A stretch of 64,000 bases of DNA from contig NZ_KB900388.1 in NCBI RefSeq assembly GCF_000378825.1, positions 357,578 to 421,577 of the forward strand, read 5' to 3'. The notes below the pieces were generated by a model. It had not been told where the DNA came from, made no database searches, and worked only from the letters and a program-made list of their open reading frames with translations. The stretch's first letter is position 1. Each line of letters opens with the position of its first letter. A program made the translations under genes and the position numbers. The DNA comes from Salinispora vitiensis. Lineage in GTDB: Bacteria; Actinomycetota; Actinomycetes; Mycobacteriales; Micromonosporaceae. This document shows positions 7,212 to 14,807 of this stretch, piece after piece.

Positions 7212-8006
7212 ATGTGGGATCCGACAACGTACCTGCGCTACGGCGACGAACGGGCCCGGCCGTTTCACGACCTGCTCGCCCGGGTGCCGACCACCCGGCC
7301 CCGTGCGGTGGTCGACCTCGGCTGCGGGCCCGGCACACAGACCACGATCCTCGCCGAACGCTGGCCCGGCAGCCGGGTCACCGGCATCGACGCCGCACCG
7401 GAGATGATCGAGCGGGCCGCCTCGTTGGACAGTCCGGTGGAGTTCGCCGTCGCCGACGTCCGACACTGGCGCCCCGGCCGGGACCAGGACGTGGTCATCA
7501 GCAACTCACTGCTCCAGTGGGTGCCCGAGCACCGGGACCTGCTCACCCGCTGGGCTCGGGAACTGCCGGCCGGCGCCGTCCTCGCCGTGCAGGTGCCGGG
7601 CAACTTCGACGCGCCGTCGCACCGGGCACTGCGGACGGTGGCCAACCGCCCGGCCTGGCGTACGGTGCTCGGCCCGCTGCTGCGCGCCGCGCCCGTGGAC
7701 GACGCGGTCGGCTACGCCCGGCTGCTGGCCGCCGCGGGGTCCGCGGTGGACGCTTGGGAGACTAGCTACGTGCACCTGCTTCCGGCTCCGGCTGACGCCG
7801 ACCATCCGGTGCTGAGCTGGATGGAGGGGACCGCGCTGCGTCCGGTGCGCGCCGCGCTCGACCCCACCGGCTGGGCCGACTTTCGCAGGGAACTGAGCGT
7901 ACGGCTCGCCGAGGCGTACCCGGTGCAGCAGGGCCAGGTGTACTTTCCGTTCCGCCGCGTCTTTTTCGTTGCCCGTACCGCCGCCCGCGTGGAGGAGAAC
8001 CTGTGA
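7212..8006 (+). CDS. tam: SAM-dependent methyltransferase, trans-aconitate 2-methyltransferase type
   Basis: This 264-residue enzyme carries the SAM-binding motif VVDLGCGPGTQT near residue 35, then GIDAAPEMIERA (acidic ribose contact) and VISNSLLQWVPEH. The opening MWDPTTYLRYGDERARPF is typical of trans-aconitate 2-methyltransferase (Tam), which methylates the inhibitory by-product trans-aconitate. Length agrees with the family. The ATG at 7212 follows a GGAGGGG site; the frame is open far upstream but without family similarity. The adenosine deaminase gene begins inside its stop codon, so the two are co-translated. The pairing is not obviously metabolic, though methyl transfer from SAM ultimately yields adenosine. 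Confidence 0.85.
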   Translation: MWDPTTYLRYGDERARPFHDLLARVPTTRPRAVVDLGCGPGTQTTILAERWPGSRVTGIDAAPEMIERAASLDSPVEFAVADVRHWRPGRDQDVVISNSLLQWVPEHRDLLTRWARELPAGAVLAVQVPGNFDAPSHRALRTVANRPAWRTVLGPLLRAAPVDDAVGYARLLAAAGSAVDAWETSYVHLLPAPADADHPVLSWMEGTALRPVRAALDPTGWADFRRELSVRLAEAYPVQQGQVYFPFRRVFFVARTAARVEENL

Positions 8007-9025
8007 CCGACCTGTCCACCTTTATCGCCGGCCTGCCCAAGGTTGAGTTGCACGTGCACCACGTTGGCTCCGCCTCGCCCCGGATCGTCGCCGAGTTGGC
8101 CGCCCGGCACGAGGGGCGCAGCCCGGTCCCGGCCGACCCGGCGGCCCTCGCCGACTACTTCGCCTTCCGCGACTTCGCCCACTTCGTTGAGATCTACCTG
8201 AGCGTGGTGGACCTGATCCGGGATCAGGAGGATGTCTGGCTGCTCACCCACGAGGTGGCCCGGGAGCTGGCCCGTCAGCAGGTCCGCTACGCGGAGTTGA
8301 CCGTCACCCCGTACTCGCACGTGCGCCGGGGCATTCCCGCGCCGGCGTTCTGCGAGGCGATCGAGGACGCCCGCAAGCGGGCGGCGGCCGACTTCGGCAT
8401 CGAGCTGCGCTGGTGCTTCGACATCCCGGGGGAAGCCGGTCTGCCGGCGGCCGAGGAGACCCTGCGGATCAGCCTGGACGAGCGTCCCGATGGTCTGATC
8501 AGTTTCGGGTTGGGTGGACCGGAGGTCGGTGTACCCCGACCCCAGTTCAAGCCATACTTCGATCAGGCCCGCGCGGCCGGCCTTCGGTCGGTGCCGCACG
8601 CGGGGGAGACCACCGGGGCGCGGACCGTCTGGGACGCGCTGCGCGACCTGGGCGCCGAACGGCTCGGGCACGGCATCTCGGCGGTCGAGGACCCGGAATT
8701 GCTGGAGTTCCTGGCCGAGCGGCAGCTTGCCCTGGAGGTGTGTCCGACCTCCAACGTCCGCACCCGCGCGGTGGCCCGCATCGAGGAGCACCCGTTGCCC
8801 CGGCTGGTCGAGGCCGGGCTGTTGGTCACGATCAACTCCGATGACCCGCCGATGTTCGGCACCACCCTCAACGACGAGTACGCGGTGGCCGCCCGGCTGC
8901 TCGACCTCGGTCCACCGGGCGTAGCCGCGCTGGCCGGCAACGCGGTGACCGCGTCCTTCCTCGACCCCGCGAGCAAGCAGCGGATCGCCGGGGAGATCGA
9001 CGCCTACCTGGCAACCGCGTCCTGA
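8003..9025 (+). CDS. Adenosine deaminase family protein
   Basis: This 340-residue amidohydrolase converts adenosine or a related nucleoside to the inosine form with a bound zinc. All core elements are visible: the metal-binding HVH at residues 17-19, HAGE (His199 to Glu202, catalytic Glu), the GHG of RLGHG, CPTSN, and NSDDP with Asp280 and Asp281. The HVHHVGS start differs from the HLHLEGT of classical enzymes but is characteristic of one streptomycete-type subgroup. The GTG start overlaps the methyltransferase stop (GTGA). Aminodeoxyfutalosine deaminases share the fold, so the exact substrate is not certain. Confidence 0.88.
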   Translation: MTDLSTFIAGLPKVELHVHHVGSASPRIVAELAARHEGRSPVPADPAALADYFAFRDFAHFVEIYLSVVDLIRDQEDVWLLTHEVARELARQQVRYAELTVTPYSHVRRGIPAPAFCEAIEDARKRAAADFGIELRWCFDIPGEAGLPAAEETLRISLDERPDGLISFGLGGPEVGVPRPQFKPYFDQARAAGLRSVPHAGETTGARTVWDALRDLGAERLGHGISAVEDPELLEFLAERQLALEVCPTSNVRTRAVARIEEHPLPRLVEAGLLVTINSDDPPMFGTTLNDEYAVAARLLDLGPPGVAALAGNAVTASFLDPASKQRIAGEIDAYLATAS

Positions 9026-9030
9026 GCGGG

Positions 9031-9077
9031 GTGCGCGCGGCGGGGAGGAGGGGGGAACGGGTTCCCGCCGCGCGCAC
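9031..9077 (+). terminator. Large hairpin between converging genes
   Basis: A perfect 14-bp stem (9031-9044 with 9064-9077) lies just after the deaminase stop and faces the 3' end of the minus-strand kinase gene. No T tract is present on either side, so bidirectional termination is inferred. Confidence 0.6.
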
Positions 9078-9219
9078 GGCTTCACCGGCCGAGGCTGCCT
9101 GGGCGGCGGGCCGGCGAAGTGGTGGGTTTGCCTCCTGATCATGGCAGGCTGATGTCGGCGTAGCGCCGGTGTTAAGCGGGATCTAAGGAGAACTTAGGCG
9201 CCGGCACAGCTTGGGTAGC

Positions 9220-10302
9220 TCAGCGATCAGCCGGGCGGTGGCGGTTCCAGCGCCGGCCGCCGTCGGCGTGGTCGCGGGCCTCCCGGGCCCTCCGGCCCAC
9301 CAGGCCGAACCGGCTGACCTGCCGCGGCGCCGCCTCCGGGTCGGCCAGCAGCATCACCACGCTCGCCCCGCCCAGCTGGGCGCGGTCGATGCTGACCGAG
9401 CCGTTGGCCTGCACCGCGACCCGCTTCGCGATGTCCAGGCCGAGCCCGGTCGAGCCACGGTCGCTGGCACCCCGGCGCAGCGCCCGGTCCGGGTCTGCGA
9501 CCCCCAGCCCGGCATCGTCGATCCGGATGGCGACGTATCCGTCCCGCCGGGAGACCGCCACCTCGAACGCCGTTCCCTGGGGCGTGTACCGGAACACGTT
9601 GCCGATCACCGCGTCCAGCGCGGCGGCCAGCTCCGCCCGTGGCACCGGCGCCGGAATGCGCAGCTGCGCACCGGTGACCCGGAACGGCCGGTTCTGGTCG
9701 CCGGCGAGCGCGGACCAGAACCGCATCCGTTCCCGGACCACCTCGCTGACATCGCAGCTGCCCGGCGCGGTCTCCTGCGTGGCCGCCTTACGGGTCGTCT
9801 TGATCAACTGGTCGACCTCGTCCTCCAGGGTGGCGATCGCCTGCCGGATCCGCCGGATTCCACGCCGACGATCCAGCTCCGCCTCGCTGAAGATTCCGAT
9901 GCTGGTGTCGTCCGGGTCCAGCGCCTCGGCGTCCAACCGAAGCGCGGTCAGCGGCGTGCGTAGCCGGTGGGATAGGTCGGCCACCAGTTCCCGCTCGTCC
10001 GCGCGAGTGGCGACCAGGTGCTCGGCCATCCGGTTGAACGCGTACCCGGCCGCAACCAACTCTCCTGGGCCGCTCGGCTCCACCCGGACGTTGAGGTCGC
10101 CCGCGCCGAGGGCCAGCGCTCCCTCCGTCAGGTCTCGGGCCGCGTGCACGGTGCGCGCCGCTACCCGATCAACCGCCAACACCGCGGTAGCGACCAGCGT
10201 CACCCCCACGCCGACCGGAAGCCACCACGGGCTCCCCTCGCCGAGACCGGTGGCCGACAGCACCACGAACGCGAGGGCCGTGAGCGTGCACACACCCACC
10301 AC
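9220..10302 (-). CDS. Sensor histidine kinase with HAMP domain
   Basis: This membrane kinase, about 360 residues from the chosen start, has two N-terminal helices separated by a very short outside loop, then a HAMP linker. The phosphorylated histidine lies in LVADLSHRLRTPLTALR. The ATP-binding domain shows the N box (VIGNVFRYTP), G1 (DDAGLGV) and G2 (STGLGLDIAK). The tiny external loop argues against a large extracellular sensor, so the stimulus may be membrane-borne. It follows the response regulator gene on the same strand. The start is uncertain: GTG codons at 10302, 10299 and 10293 are possible, and only rare CTG codons lie closer to the regulator stop at 10323. Confidence 0.88.
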   Translation of the reverse strand: MVGVCTLTALAFVVLSATGLGEGSPWWLPVGVGVTLVATAVLAVDRVAARTVHAARDLTEGALALGAGDLNVRVEPSGPGELVAAGYAFNRMAEHLVATRADERELVADLSHRLRTPLTALRLDAEALDPDDTSIGIFSEAELDRRRGIRRIRQAIATLEDEVDQLIKTTRKAATQETAPGSCDVSEVVRERMRFWSALAGDQNRPFRVTGAQLRIPAPVPRAELAAALDAVIGNVFRYTPQGTAFEVAVSRRDGYVAIRIDDAGLGVADPDRALRRGASDRGSTGLGLDIAKRVAVQANGSVSIDRAQLGGASVVMLLADPEAAPRQVSRFGLVGRRAREARDHADGGRRWNRHRPADR

Positions 10303-10322
10303 GGTCAGGGCCAGTGACCACC

Positions 10323-11012
10323 TCAGCCGGGTACTACCAGCCGGAGGCCCACCCCCCGCACGGTGCGCAGGTAGCGCGGCTTCGCCGCGGTCTCGCCCAT
10401 CTTGCGGCGTAGCCAGTAGAGGTGAACGTCGATGGTCTGGTCCTCGCCGACCGACGGTTGTCGCCATACCTCCTCCAAGAGTTCCCGGCGCGACACTACC
10501 CGGCCCGGTCGTGCCGCCAGGTACGCCAGCAGGTCGAACTCCTTGCGGGTCAGCGCCAACGGCTCCCCGTCCAGCTCGGCGCTGCGTTCGCCGACGTCGA
10601 TGCGGAGGCCGCCGACCTCGTGCACCGCGGGCTGGACCGTCCGGCTGGCCCGACCGGCCCGCCGCAGCACGGTCGTGATCCGGGCGTCCAGGTGTGCGCC
10701 GGTGAATGGCTTGACCATGTAGTCGTCCGCACCGGCGCGCAGCAGCCGGACGACCGACTGTTCATCGTCGCGGGCGGTGGCGATGATGATCGGGATATCG
10801 GTGATGCCCCGCAGCATCCGCAGGGCGTCGGAACCGTCGAGGTCGGGCAGGCCCAGGTCGAGTACGACGAGGTCGGGGGTCTCCGCCGCCACCCGGCGCA
10901 GGGCTTCGAGCGCGGTGCCGACGGCATGCACGGCGTGCCCCCGGCCGGTGAGGGAGCGCAGCATCGCGCCGCGGACGACGTGATCGTCTTCGACCAGGAG
11001 CACGGTGGCCAC
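10323..11012 (-). CDS. OmpR-family response regulator
   Basis: The 229-residue protein pairs a receiver domain, with the phosphoacceptor Asp in VVLDLGLPD near residue 50 and the acidic pocket in VEDD, with a C-terminal winged helix (LTRKEFDLLAYLAARPGRVVS then the recognition segment QTIDVHLYWLRRKMG). It is the partner of the adjacent kinase. The GTG at 11012 is supported by TACCGT 6 nt upstream, a leaderless arrangement. The target genes cannot be deduced; no obvious tandem direct repeats of the kind OmpR proteins bind stand out near its own promoter. Confidence 0.92.
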   Translation of the reverse strand: MATVLLVEDDHVVRGAMLRSLTGRGHAVHAVGTALEALRRVAAETPDLVVLDLGLPDLDGSDALRMLRGITDIPIIIATARDDEQSVVRLLRAGADDYMVKPFTGAHLDARITTVLRRAGRASRTVQPAVHEVGGLRIDVGERSAELDGEPLALTRKEFDLLAYLAARPGRVVSRRELLEEVWRQPSVGEDQTIDVHLYWLRRKMGETAAKPRYLRTVRGVGLRLVVPG

Positions 11013-11018
11013 CCCAAG

Positions 11019-11024
11019 ACGGTA
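11019..11024 (-). promoter_or_regulatory. -10 box of a probable leaderless promoter
   Basis: TACCGT on the minus strand lies 6 nt before the GTG of the response regulator. Confidence 0.5.
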
Positions 11025-11085
11025 CTCGGCCCGGCAAGGTGGGCGCGTTGCGGCACCGCGGTGAAACCGGCAAGCTGGTAAAACG

Positions 11086-12006
11086 ATGTCCTTCACCCTC
11101 TTCGCCGACACGAGACTCGCGCTCGCCCGGGACGCGTTGGCCGGGTTGTCGGTCGGTGACGCCCTCGGCTCCCAGTTCTTCGTCCCCGGTCGCCGGCCGG
11201 CCGACCTGGCCGCCGGCCAGCTCCCGCCGTCCCCGTGGGCCTGGACCGACGACACCGAGATGGCCTGCTCGGTCGTCGCCGCGCTCGCCGAGACCGGGCG
11301 GATCGACCGGGACGCCCTCGCCCTGGCCTTCGCCGAGCGGTGCGAACCGTACCGGGGCTACGGTCCCGGGGCGGTCGGCATTCTGCGGCTGATCCGCACC
11401 GGCACCCCATGGCCGGTGGCCGCGGCCTCCGCCTTCGCGGGGCAGGGCTCCTGCGGCAACGGCGCGGCGATGCGGGTCGGGCCGCTCGGGGCCTACTTCG
11501 CTGACTCGAGCAGCCGCGCGGCGGCCCAGGCCCGCGCCTCGGCGGAGGTGACCCATGCCCACCCGGAGGGCGTCGCCGGTGCCGTCGCGGTGGCGGTGGC
11601 GGCGTCGCTGGCCGCCCGGGGCCGGCTGGACGGCCACCGCCCGGAGCCAGCGCGACTACTCGCGGGAGTGGCCGCCGCGCTGGACCCGACGAGCGAGGTG
11701 CATCGGGGGGTCCGGGTGGCCGCCCGGCTGCTCGGCCGGCACCCGGAGGTGGCCGTCGCCGAACTCGGCAACGGGTCGCGGGTCACCGCGCCGGACACCG
11801 TCCCCTTCACCTGCTGGGTCGCCGCCAGTCACCTCGACGACTACCCGACGGCCGTGCGGATCTGCGTCGAGGCGGGCGGGGACGTGGACACCACCGCGGC
11901 GATCGCCGGTGCGATCGTCGCCGCACACACCGGGGTTGGTACCCCGGCCGGAGTGCCGACCGAGTGGCTGGCCGCCCGCGAACCGCTGCCGGACTGGTTG
12001 CCCTGA
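11086..12006 (+). CDS. ADP-ribosylglycohydrolase family protein
   Basis: This 306-residue protein belongs to the DraG/ARH family, which removes ADP-ribose from proteins or other acceptors using a two-magnesium centre. The metal ligands are visible: WTDDTEM (Asp55 and Asp56) and, near the C terminus, GGDVDTTAAIAGAI. GLSVGDALG at the start and GSCGNGAAMR in the middle also fit. No ADP-ribosyltransferase lies nearby, so the substrate is unknown. It starts 73 bp from the response regulator gene and is divergent from it. No clear ribosome binding site or -10 box was found. Confidence 0.9.
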   Translation: MSFTLFADTRLALARDALAGLSVGDALGSQFFVPGRRPADLAAGQLPPSPWAWTDDTEMACSVVAALAETGRIDRDALALAFAERCEPYRGYGPGAVGILRLIRTGTPWPVAAASAFAGQGSCGNGAAMRVGPLGAYFADSSSRAAAQARASAEVTHAHPEGVAGAVAVAVAASLAARGRLDGHRPEPARLLAGVAAALDPTSEVHRGVRVAARLLGRHPEVAVAELGNGSRVTAPDTVPFTCWVAASHLDDYPTAVRICVEAGGDVDTTAAIAGAIVAAHTGVGTPAGVPTEWLAAREPLPDWLP

Positions 12007-12050
12007 GCGCCGACGGCCCGGCCGTGACGGGTGCGCCCTGGGTGGACCGA

Positions 12051-12056
12051 TAGCAT
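12051..12056 (+). promoter_or_regulatory. Putative -10 box for thrS
   Basis: TAGCAT lies 37 nt before the thrS start in the short gap after the glycohydrolase gene. The same hexamer recurs before pdxS and rel. No recognisable T-box leader fits into this gap. Confidence 0.4.
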
Positions 12057-12093
12057 CGGCAGCGAGTCGTACCGTCTGCCCTGAGGAGTCACC

Positions 12094-14109
12094 GTGTCCG
12101 CACCCCGAAACCCCGTTGTGGCCGACCCCGTCGTCGTGGCCGCCGGGACGACGGCGGCCGACGCGGTCGCGGCGGCCGGACTGCCGATGACCGGTCGCAG
12201 CGCGGTCGTGGTGGTGCGGGACCCGCAGGGCCAGCTTCGCGACCTGGACTGGACCCCGGAACAGGAGACCGTGGTCGAGCCGGTGGGCATCGACACCCCG
12301 GACGGGCTGGCCGTGCTGCGGCACTCCACGGCCCACGTGCTCGCCCAGGCCGTGCAGGATCTCTTTCCCGAGGCGAAGCTGGGCATCGGCCCGCCGATCG
12401 AGAACGGCTTCTACTACGACTTCGCGGTTGACCAGCCGTTCCAGCCTGCGGACCTGACGAAGCTGGAAAAGCGGATGCAGGAGATCATCAAATCCGGTCA
12501 GCGGTTCCGCCGCCGCCGCTTCCGGGACCGGGACGAGGCCCGCGGCGAGCTCGCGGCCGAGCCGTTCAAGCTGGAGCTGATCGAGCTCAAGGGCGACGGG
12601 CTGGACTCCTCCCAGGTGATGGAGGTTGGCGGCGGGGAACTGACCAGCTACGACAACCTCGCCGCCGACACGGACAAGGTTTGCTGGTCGGACCTGTGCC
12701 GTGGCCCGCACCTGCCGAACACCCGACTGATCGGGGCGTTCAAGCTGATGCGGTCGGCTGCCGCCTACTGGCGTGGTTCGGAGAAGAACCCACAGCTGCA
12801 GCGGGTGTACGGCACCGCTTGGCCGACGCGGGACGAGCTGAAGGCGTACCTGCGGTTGCTGGAGGAGGCCGCCCGGCGGGACCACCGCAAGCTCGGTGCC
12901 GACCTCGACCTGTTCAGCTTCCCCGACGAGATCGGCTCCGGCCTGCCGGTGTTCCACCCCAAGGGCGGCGTGCTCAAGCGGACGATGGAGGACTACGTCC
13001 GGTCCCGGCACGTCGAGGAGGGCTTCGACTACGTCGGCACCCCGCACATTTCGAAGGAAGGCCTCTTCCACACCTCGGGCCACCTGCCGTACTACGCCGA
13101 CGGGATGTTCCCGCCCATGCAGTTCGAAGGGGCGGACTACTACCTCAAGGCGATGAACTGCCCGATGCACAACCTGATCTACCGGTCGCGCGGGCGCTCC
13201 TACCGGGAGCTGCCGATGCGGCTGTTCGAGTTCGGCTCGGTCTACCGGTACGAGAAGTCCGGCGTCATCCACGGGCTGACCCGAGTGCGCGGCTTTACCC
13301 AGGATGACTCGCACTCCTACTGCACTAAGGAGCAGGCGCCCGCGGAGATCAAGCACCTGCTGGCCTTCGTGCTCGGCCTGCTGCAGGACTTCGGCATCAC
13401 CGACTACTACCTCGAGCTGTCCACCCGCGACGAGACCAAACCGGACAAGTTCGTCGGCTCCGCCGAGGACTGGGCGACGGCGACGGCGGTGCTGGAGCAG
13501 TGCGCCCGGGACACCGGGCTCGAGCTGGTGCCGGACCTGGGGGGCGCCGCCTTCTACGGCCCGAAGATCTCGGTCCAGGTCAAGGACGCCATTGGCCGCA
13601 CCTGGCAGATGTCGACGATCCAGTACGACTTCAACCAGCCGGCCGGCTTCGGGCTGGAGTACCAGGCAGCCGACGGCAGCCGGCAGCAGCCGATCATGAT
13701 TCACTGCGCGAAGTTCGGCTCGATCGAGCGCTTCATCGGCGTACTCACCGAGCACTACGCCGGAGCGTTCCCCGCCTGGCTGGCGCCGGTGCAGGTGGTC
13801 GGCATCCCGATCCGCACCGAGCACACCGAGTACCTGGACGGCTTCGTCGCCGCGCTGCGGGCGGCCGGCGTACGGGCCCAGGTCGACGCCGGTGACGACC
13901 GGATGCAGAAGAAGATCCGGACCGCCCAGCAGCAGAAGATTCCGTTCATGGTGATCGCTGGCGACGACGACGTGGCGGCGGGCACCGTGTCGTTCCGCTA
14001 CCGGGACGGCTCCCAACGCAACGGGGTGCCGGCGGCCGAGGCGGTCAACCACGTCCTCGATGTGGTCAACTCCCGCGCCAACCACGGACCTTCGGCTGCC
14101 GAGGAGTGA
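12094..14109 (+). CDS. thrS: Threonyl-tRNA synthetase
   Basis: This 671-residue enzyme charges tRNA-Thr. The N-terminal TGS domain (about residues 1-65) is followed by the editing domain with its HSTAH motif at 77-81. The class II catalytic core contains the zinc-binding Cys in NCPMH (Cys356), motif 2 ([11 protein letters not shown]) and motif 3. The C-terminal anticodon-binding domain ends near VVNSRANH. The GTG start has a GAGGAG site. Downstream the HIT and phosphatidylinositol mannoside genes follow in the usual actinobacterial order, interrupted here by the divergent EF-G-like gene. Confidence 0.97.
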   Translation: MSAPRNPVVADPVVVAAGTTAADAVAAAGLPMTGRSAVVVVRDPQGQLRDLDWTPEQETVVEPVGIDTPDGLAVLRHSTAHVLAQAVQDLFPEAKLGIGPPIENGFYYDFAVDQPFQPADLTKLEKRMQEIIKSGQRFRRRRFRDRDEARGELAAEPFKLELIELKGDGLDSSQVMEVGGGELTSYDNLAADTDKVCWSDLCRGPHLPNTRLIGAFKLMRSAAAYWRGSEKNPQLQRVYGTAWPTRDELKAYLRLLEEAARRDHRKLGADLDLFSFPDEIGSGLPVFHPKGGVLKRTMEDYVRSRHVEEGFDYVGTPHISKEGLFHTSGHLPYYADGMFPPMQFEGADYYLKAMNCPMHNLIYRSRGRSYRELPMRLFEFGSVYRYEKSGVIHGLTRVRGFTQDDSHSYCTKEQAPAEIKHLLAFVLGLLQDFGITDYYLELSTRDETKPDKFVGSAEDWATATAVLEQCARDTGLELVPDLGGAAFYGPKISVQVKDAIGRTWQMSTIQYDFNQPAGFGLEYQAADGSRQQPIMIHCAKFGSIERFIGVLTEHYAGAFPAWLAPVQVVGIPIRTEHTEYLDGFVAALRAAGVRAQVDAGDDRMQKKIRTAQQQKIPFMVIAGDDDVAAGTVSFRYRDGSQRNGVPAAEAVNHVLDVVNSRANHGPSAAEE

Positions 14110-14124
14110 CGGGCACCCGGGCCG

Positions 14125-14130
14125 TAGGAT
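14125..14130 (+). promoter_or_regulatory. -10 box of a probable leaderless promoter
   Basis: TAGGAT lies 7 nt before the GTG at 14138, so the HIT gene can be transcribed independently of thrS and without a 5' leader. Confidence 0.5.
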
Positions 14131-14137
14131 CGCTGCT

Positions 14138-14686
14138 GTGACTGGGGCGGAGGAACACACCAACAGCGATGCTATGGCCGACGGCCTGGACCGGCTCTGG
14201 ACGCCCCATCGGATGACCTACATCTCCGGCGGGGACCGGCCCGAGGGCGGATACGAGCGGCCCACCGGCTGCCCCTTCTGCCTCGCTCCCCGGCGGTCGG
14301 AGCCGGAGAACCTGGTCGTGGCGCGGGGCGAGCACGTGTTCGTGGTGCTCAACCTGTACCCGTACAACCCGGGGCACCTGCTGGTCTGCCCCTACCGGCA
14401 CGTGGCCGACTACACCGACCTCGATGACCGGGAGACGGCGGAGCTGGCCGCCGCCACCCAGACCGCCATGCGCGTCATCCGTAAGGTCAGCAGTGCCCAT
14501 GGCTTCAACCTCGGGATGAACCAGGGTGGGGTCGCCGGTGCGGGTATCGCCGCGCACCTGCACCAGCACGTGGTGCCCCGGTGGGGCGGTGACGCCAACT
14601 TCATGCCGGTGATCGGCCAGACCAAGGTCCTGCCGCAGCTGCTCGGCGACACCCGGGCGTTGCTGGCCAGCGCCTGGCCCTCCTGA
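14138..14686 (+). CDS. HIT-family nucleotide hydrolase/transferase
   Basis: This 182-residue protein has the histidine triad HLHQHVV close to residue 140, which forms the nucleotide-phosphate cleaving site, and the upstream family segment VLNLYPYNPGHLLVCPYRHVADYTDL. Two Cys (CPFC) and later histidines may bind zinc, as in Ap4A-phosphorylase-like actinobacterial members. In mycobacteria the homologue precedes pgsA and pimA. The GTG at 14138 is supported by the leaderless promoter box; an ATG at 14174 would also leave the domain complete. Confidence 0.88.
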   Translation: MTGAEEHTNSDAMADGLDRLWTPHRMTYISGGDRPEGGYERPTGCPFCLAPRRSEPENLVVARGEHVFVVLNLYPYNPGHLLVCPYRHVADYTDLDDRETAELAAATQTAMRVIRKVSSAHGFNLGMNQGGVAGAGIAAHLHQHVVPRWGGDANFMPVIGQTKVLPQLLGDTRALLASAWPS

Positions 14687-14690
14687 CCCC

Positions 14691-14763
14691 ACGATCCCGC
14701 GGCGCCGGCCACCGCCCCCGCGACCCCGGCCACCGCCCCCACGACCCCGCGGCGCCGGCCACC
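14691..14763 (+). repeat. GC-rich imperfect tandem repeat downstream of the HIT gene
   Basis: ACGATCCCGCGGCGCCGGCC (from 14691) recurs as ACGACCCCGCGGCGCCGGCC (from 14741), with a shortened copy of the GGCCACCGCCCCC part between. It lies between the converging HIT and EF-G-like genes. Confidence 0.7.
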
Positions 14764-14807
14764 CTCATCGGCGGGCCGAAGGCGGTGACCGCCGTCGCGG
14801 TACCCGG

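Noticed and set aside
9175..9200. CTAAGGAGAACTTAG near 9181 as an operator
   Set aside because: It is a short imperfect inverted repeat lying between the 3' ends of two converging genes, where an operator would have nothing to control.
11656..14163. An 835-codon minus-strand frame antisense to thrS
   Set aside because: Long antisense frames are expected in DNA of this GC content; the protein is Arg/Val/Gly/His-rich without motifs, while thrS on the other strand is unmistakable.
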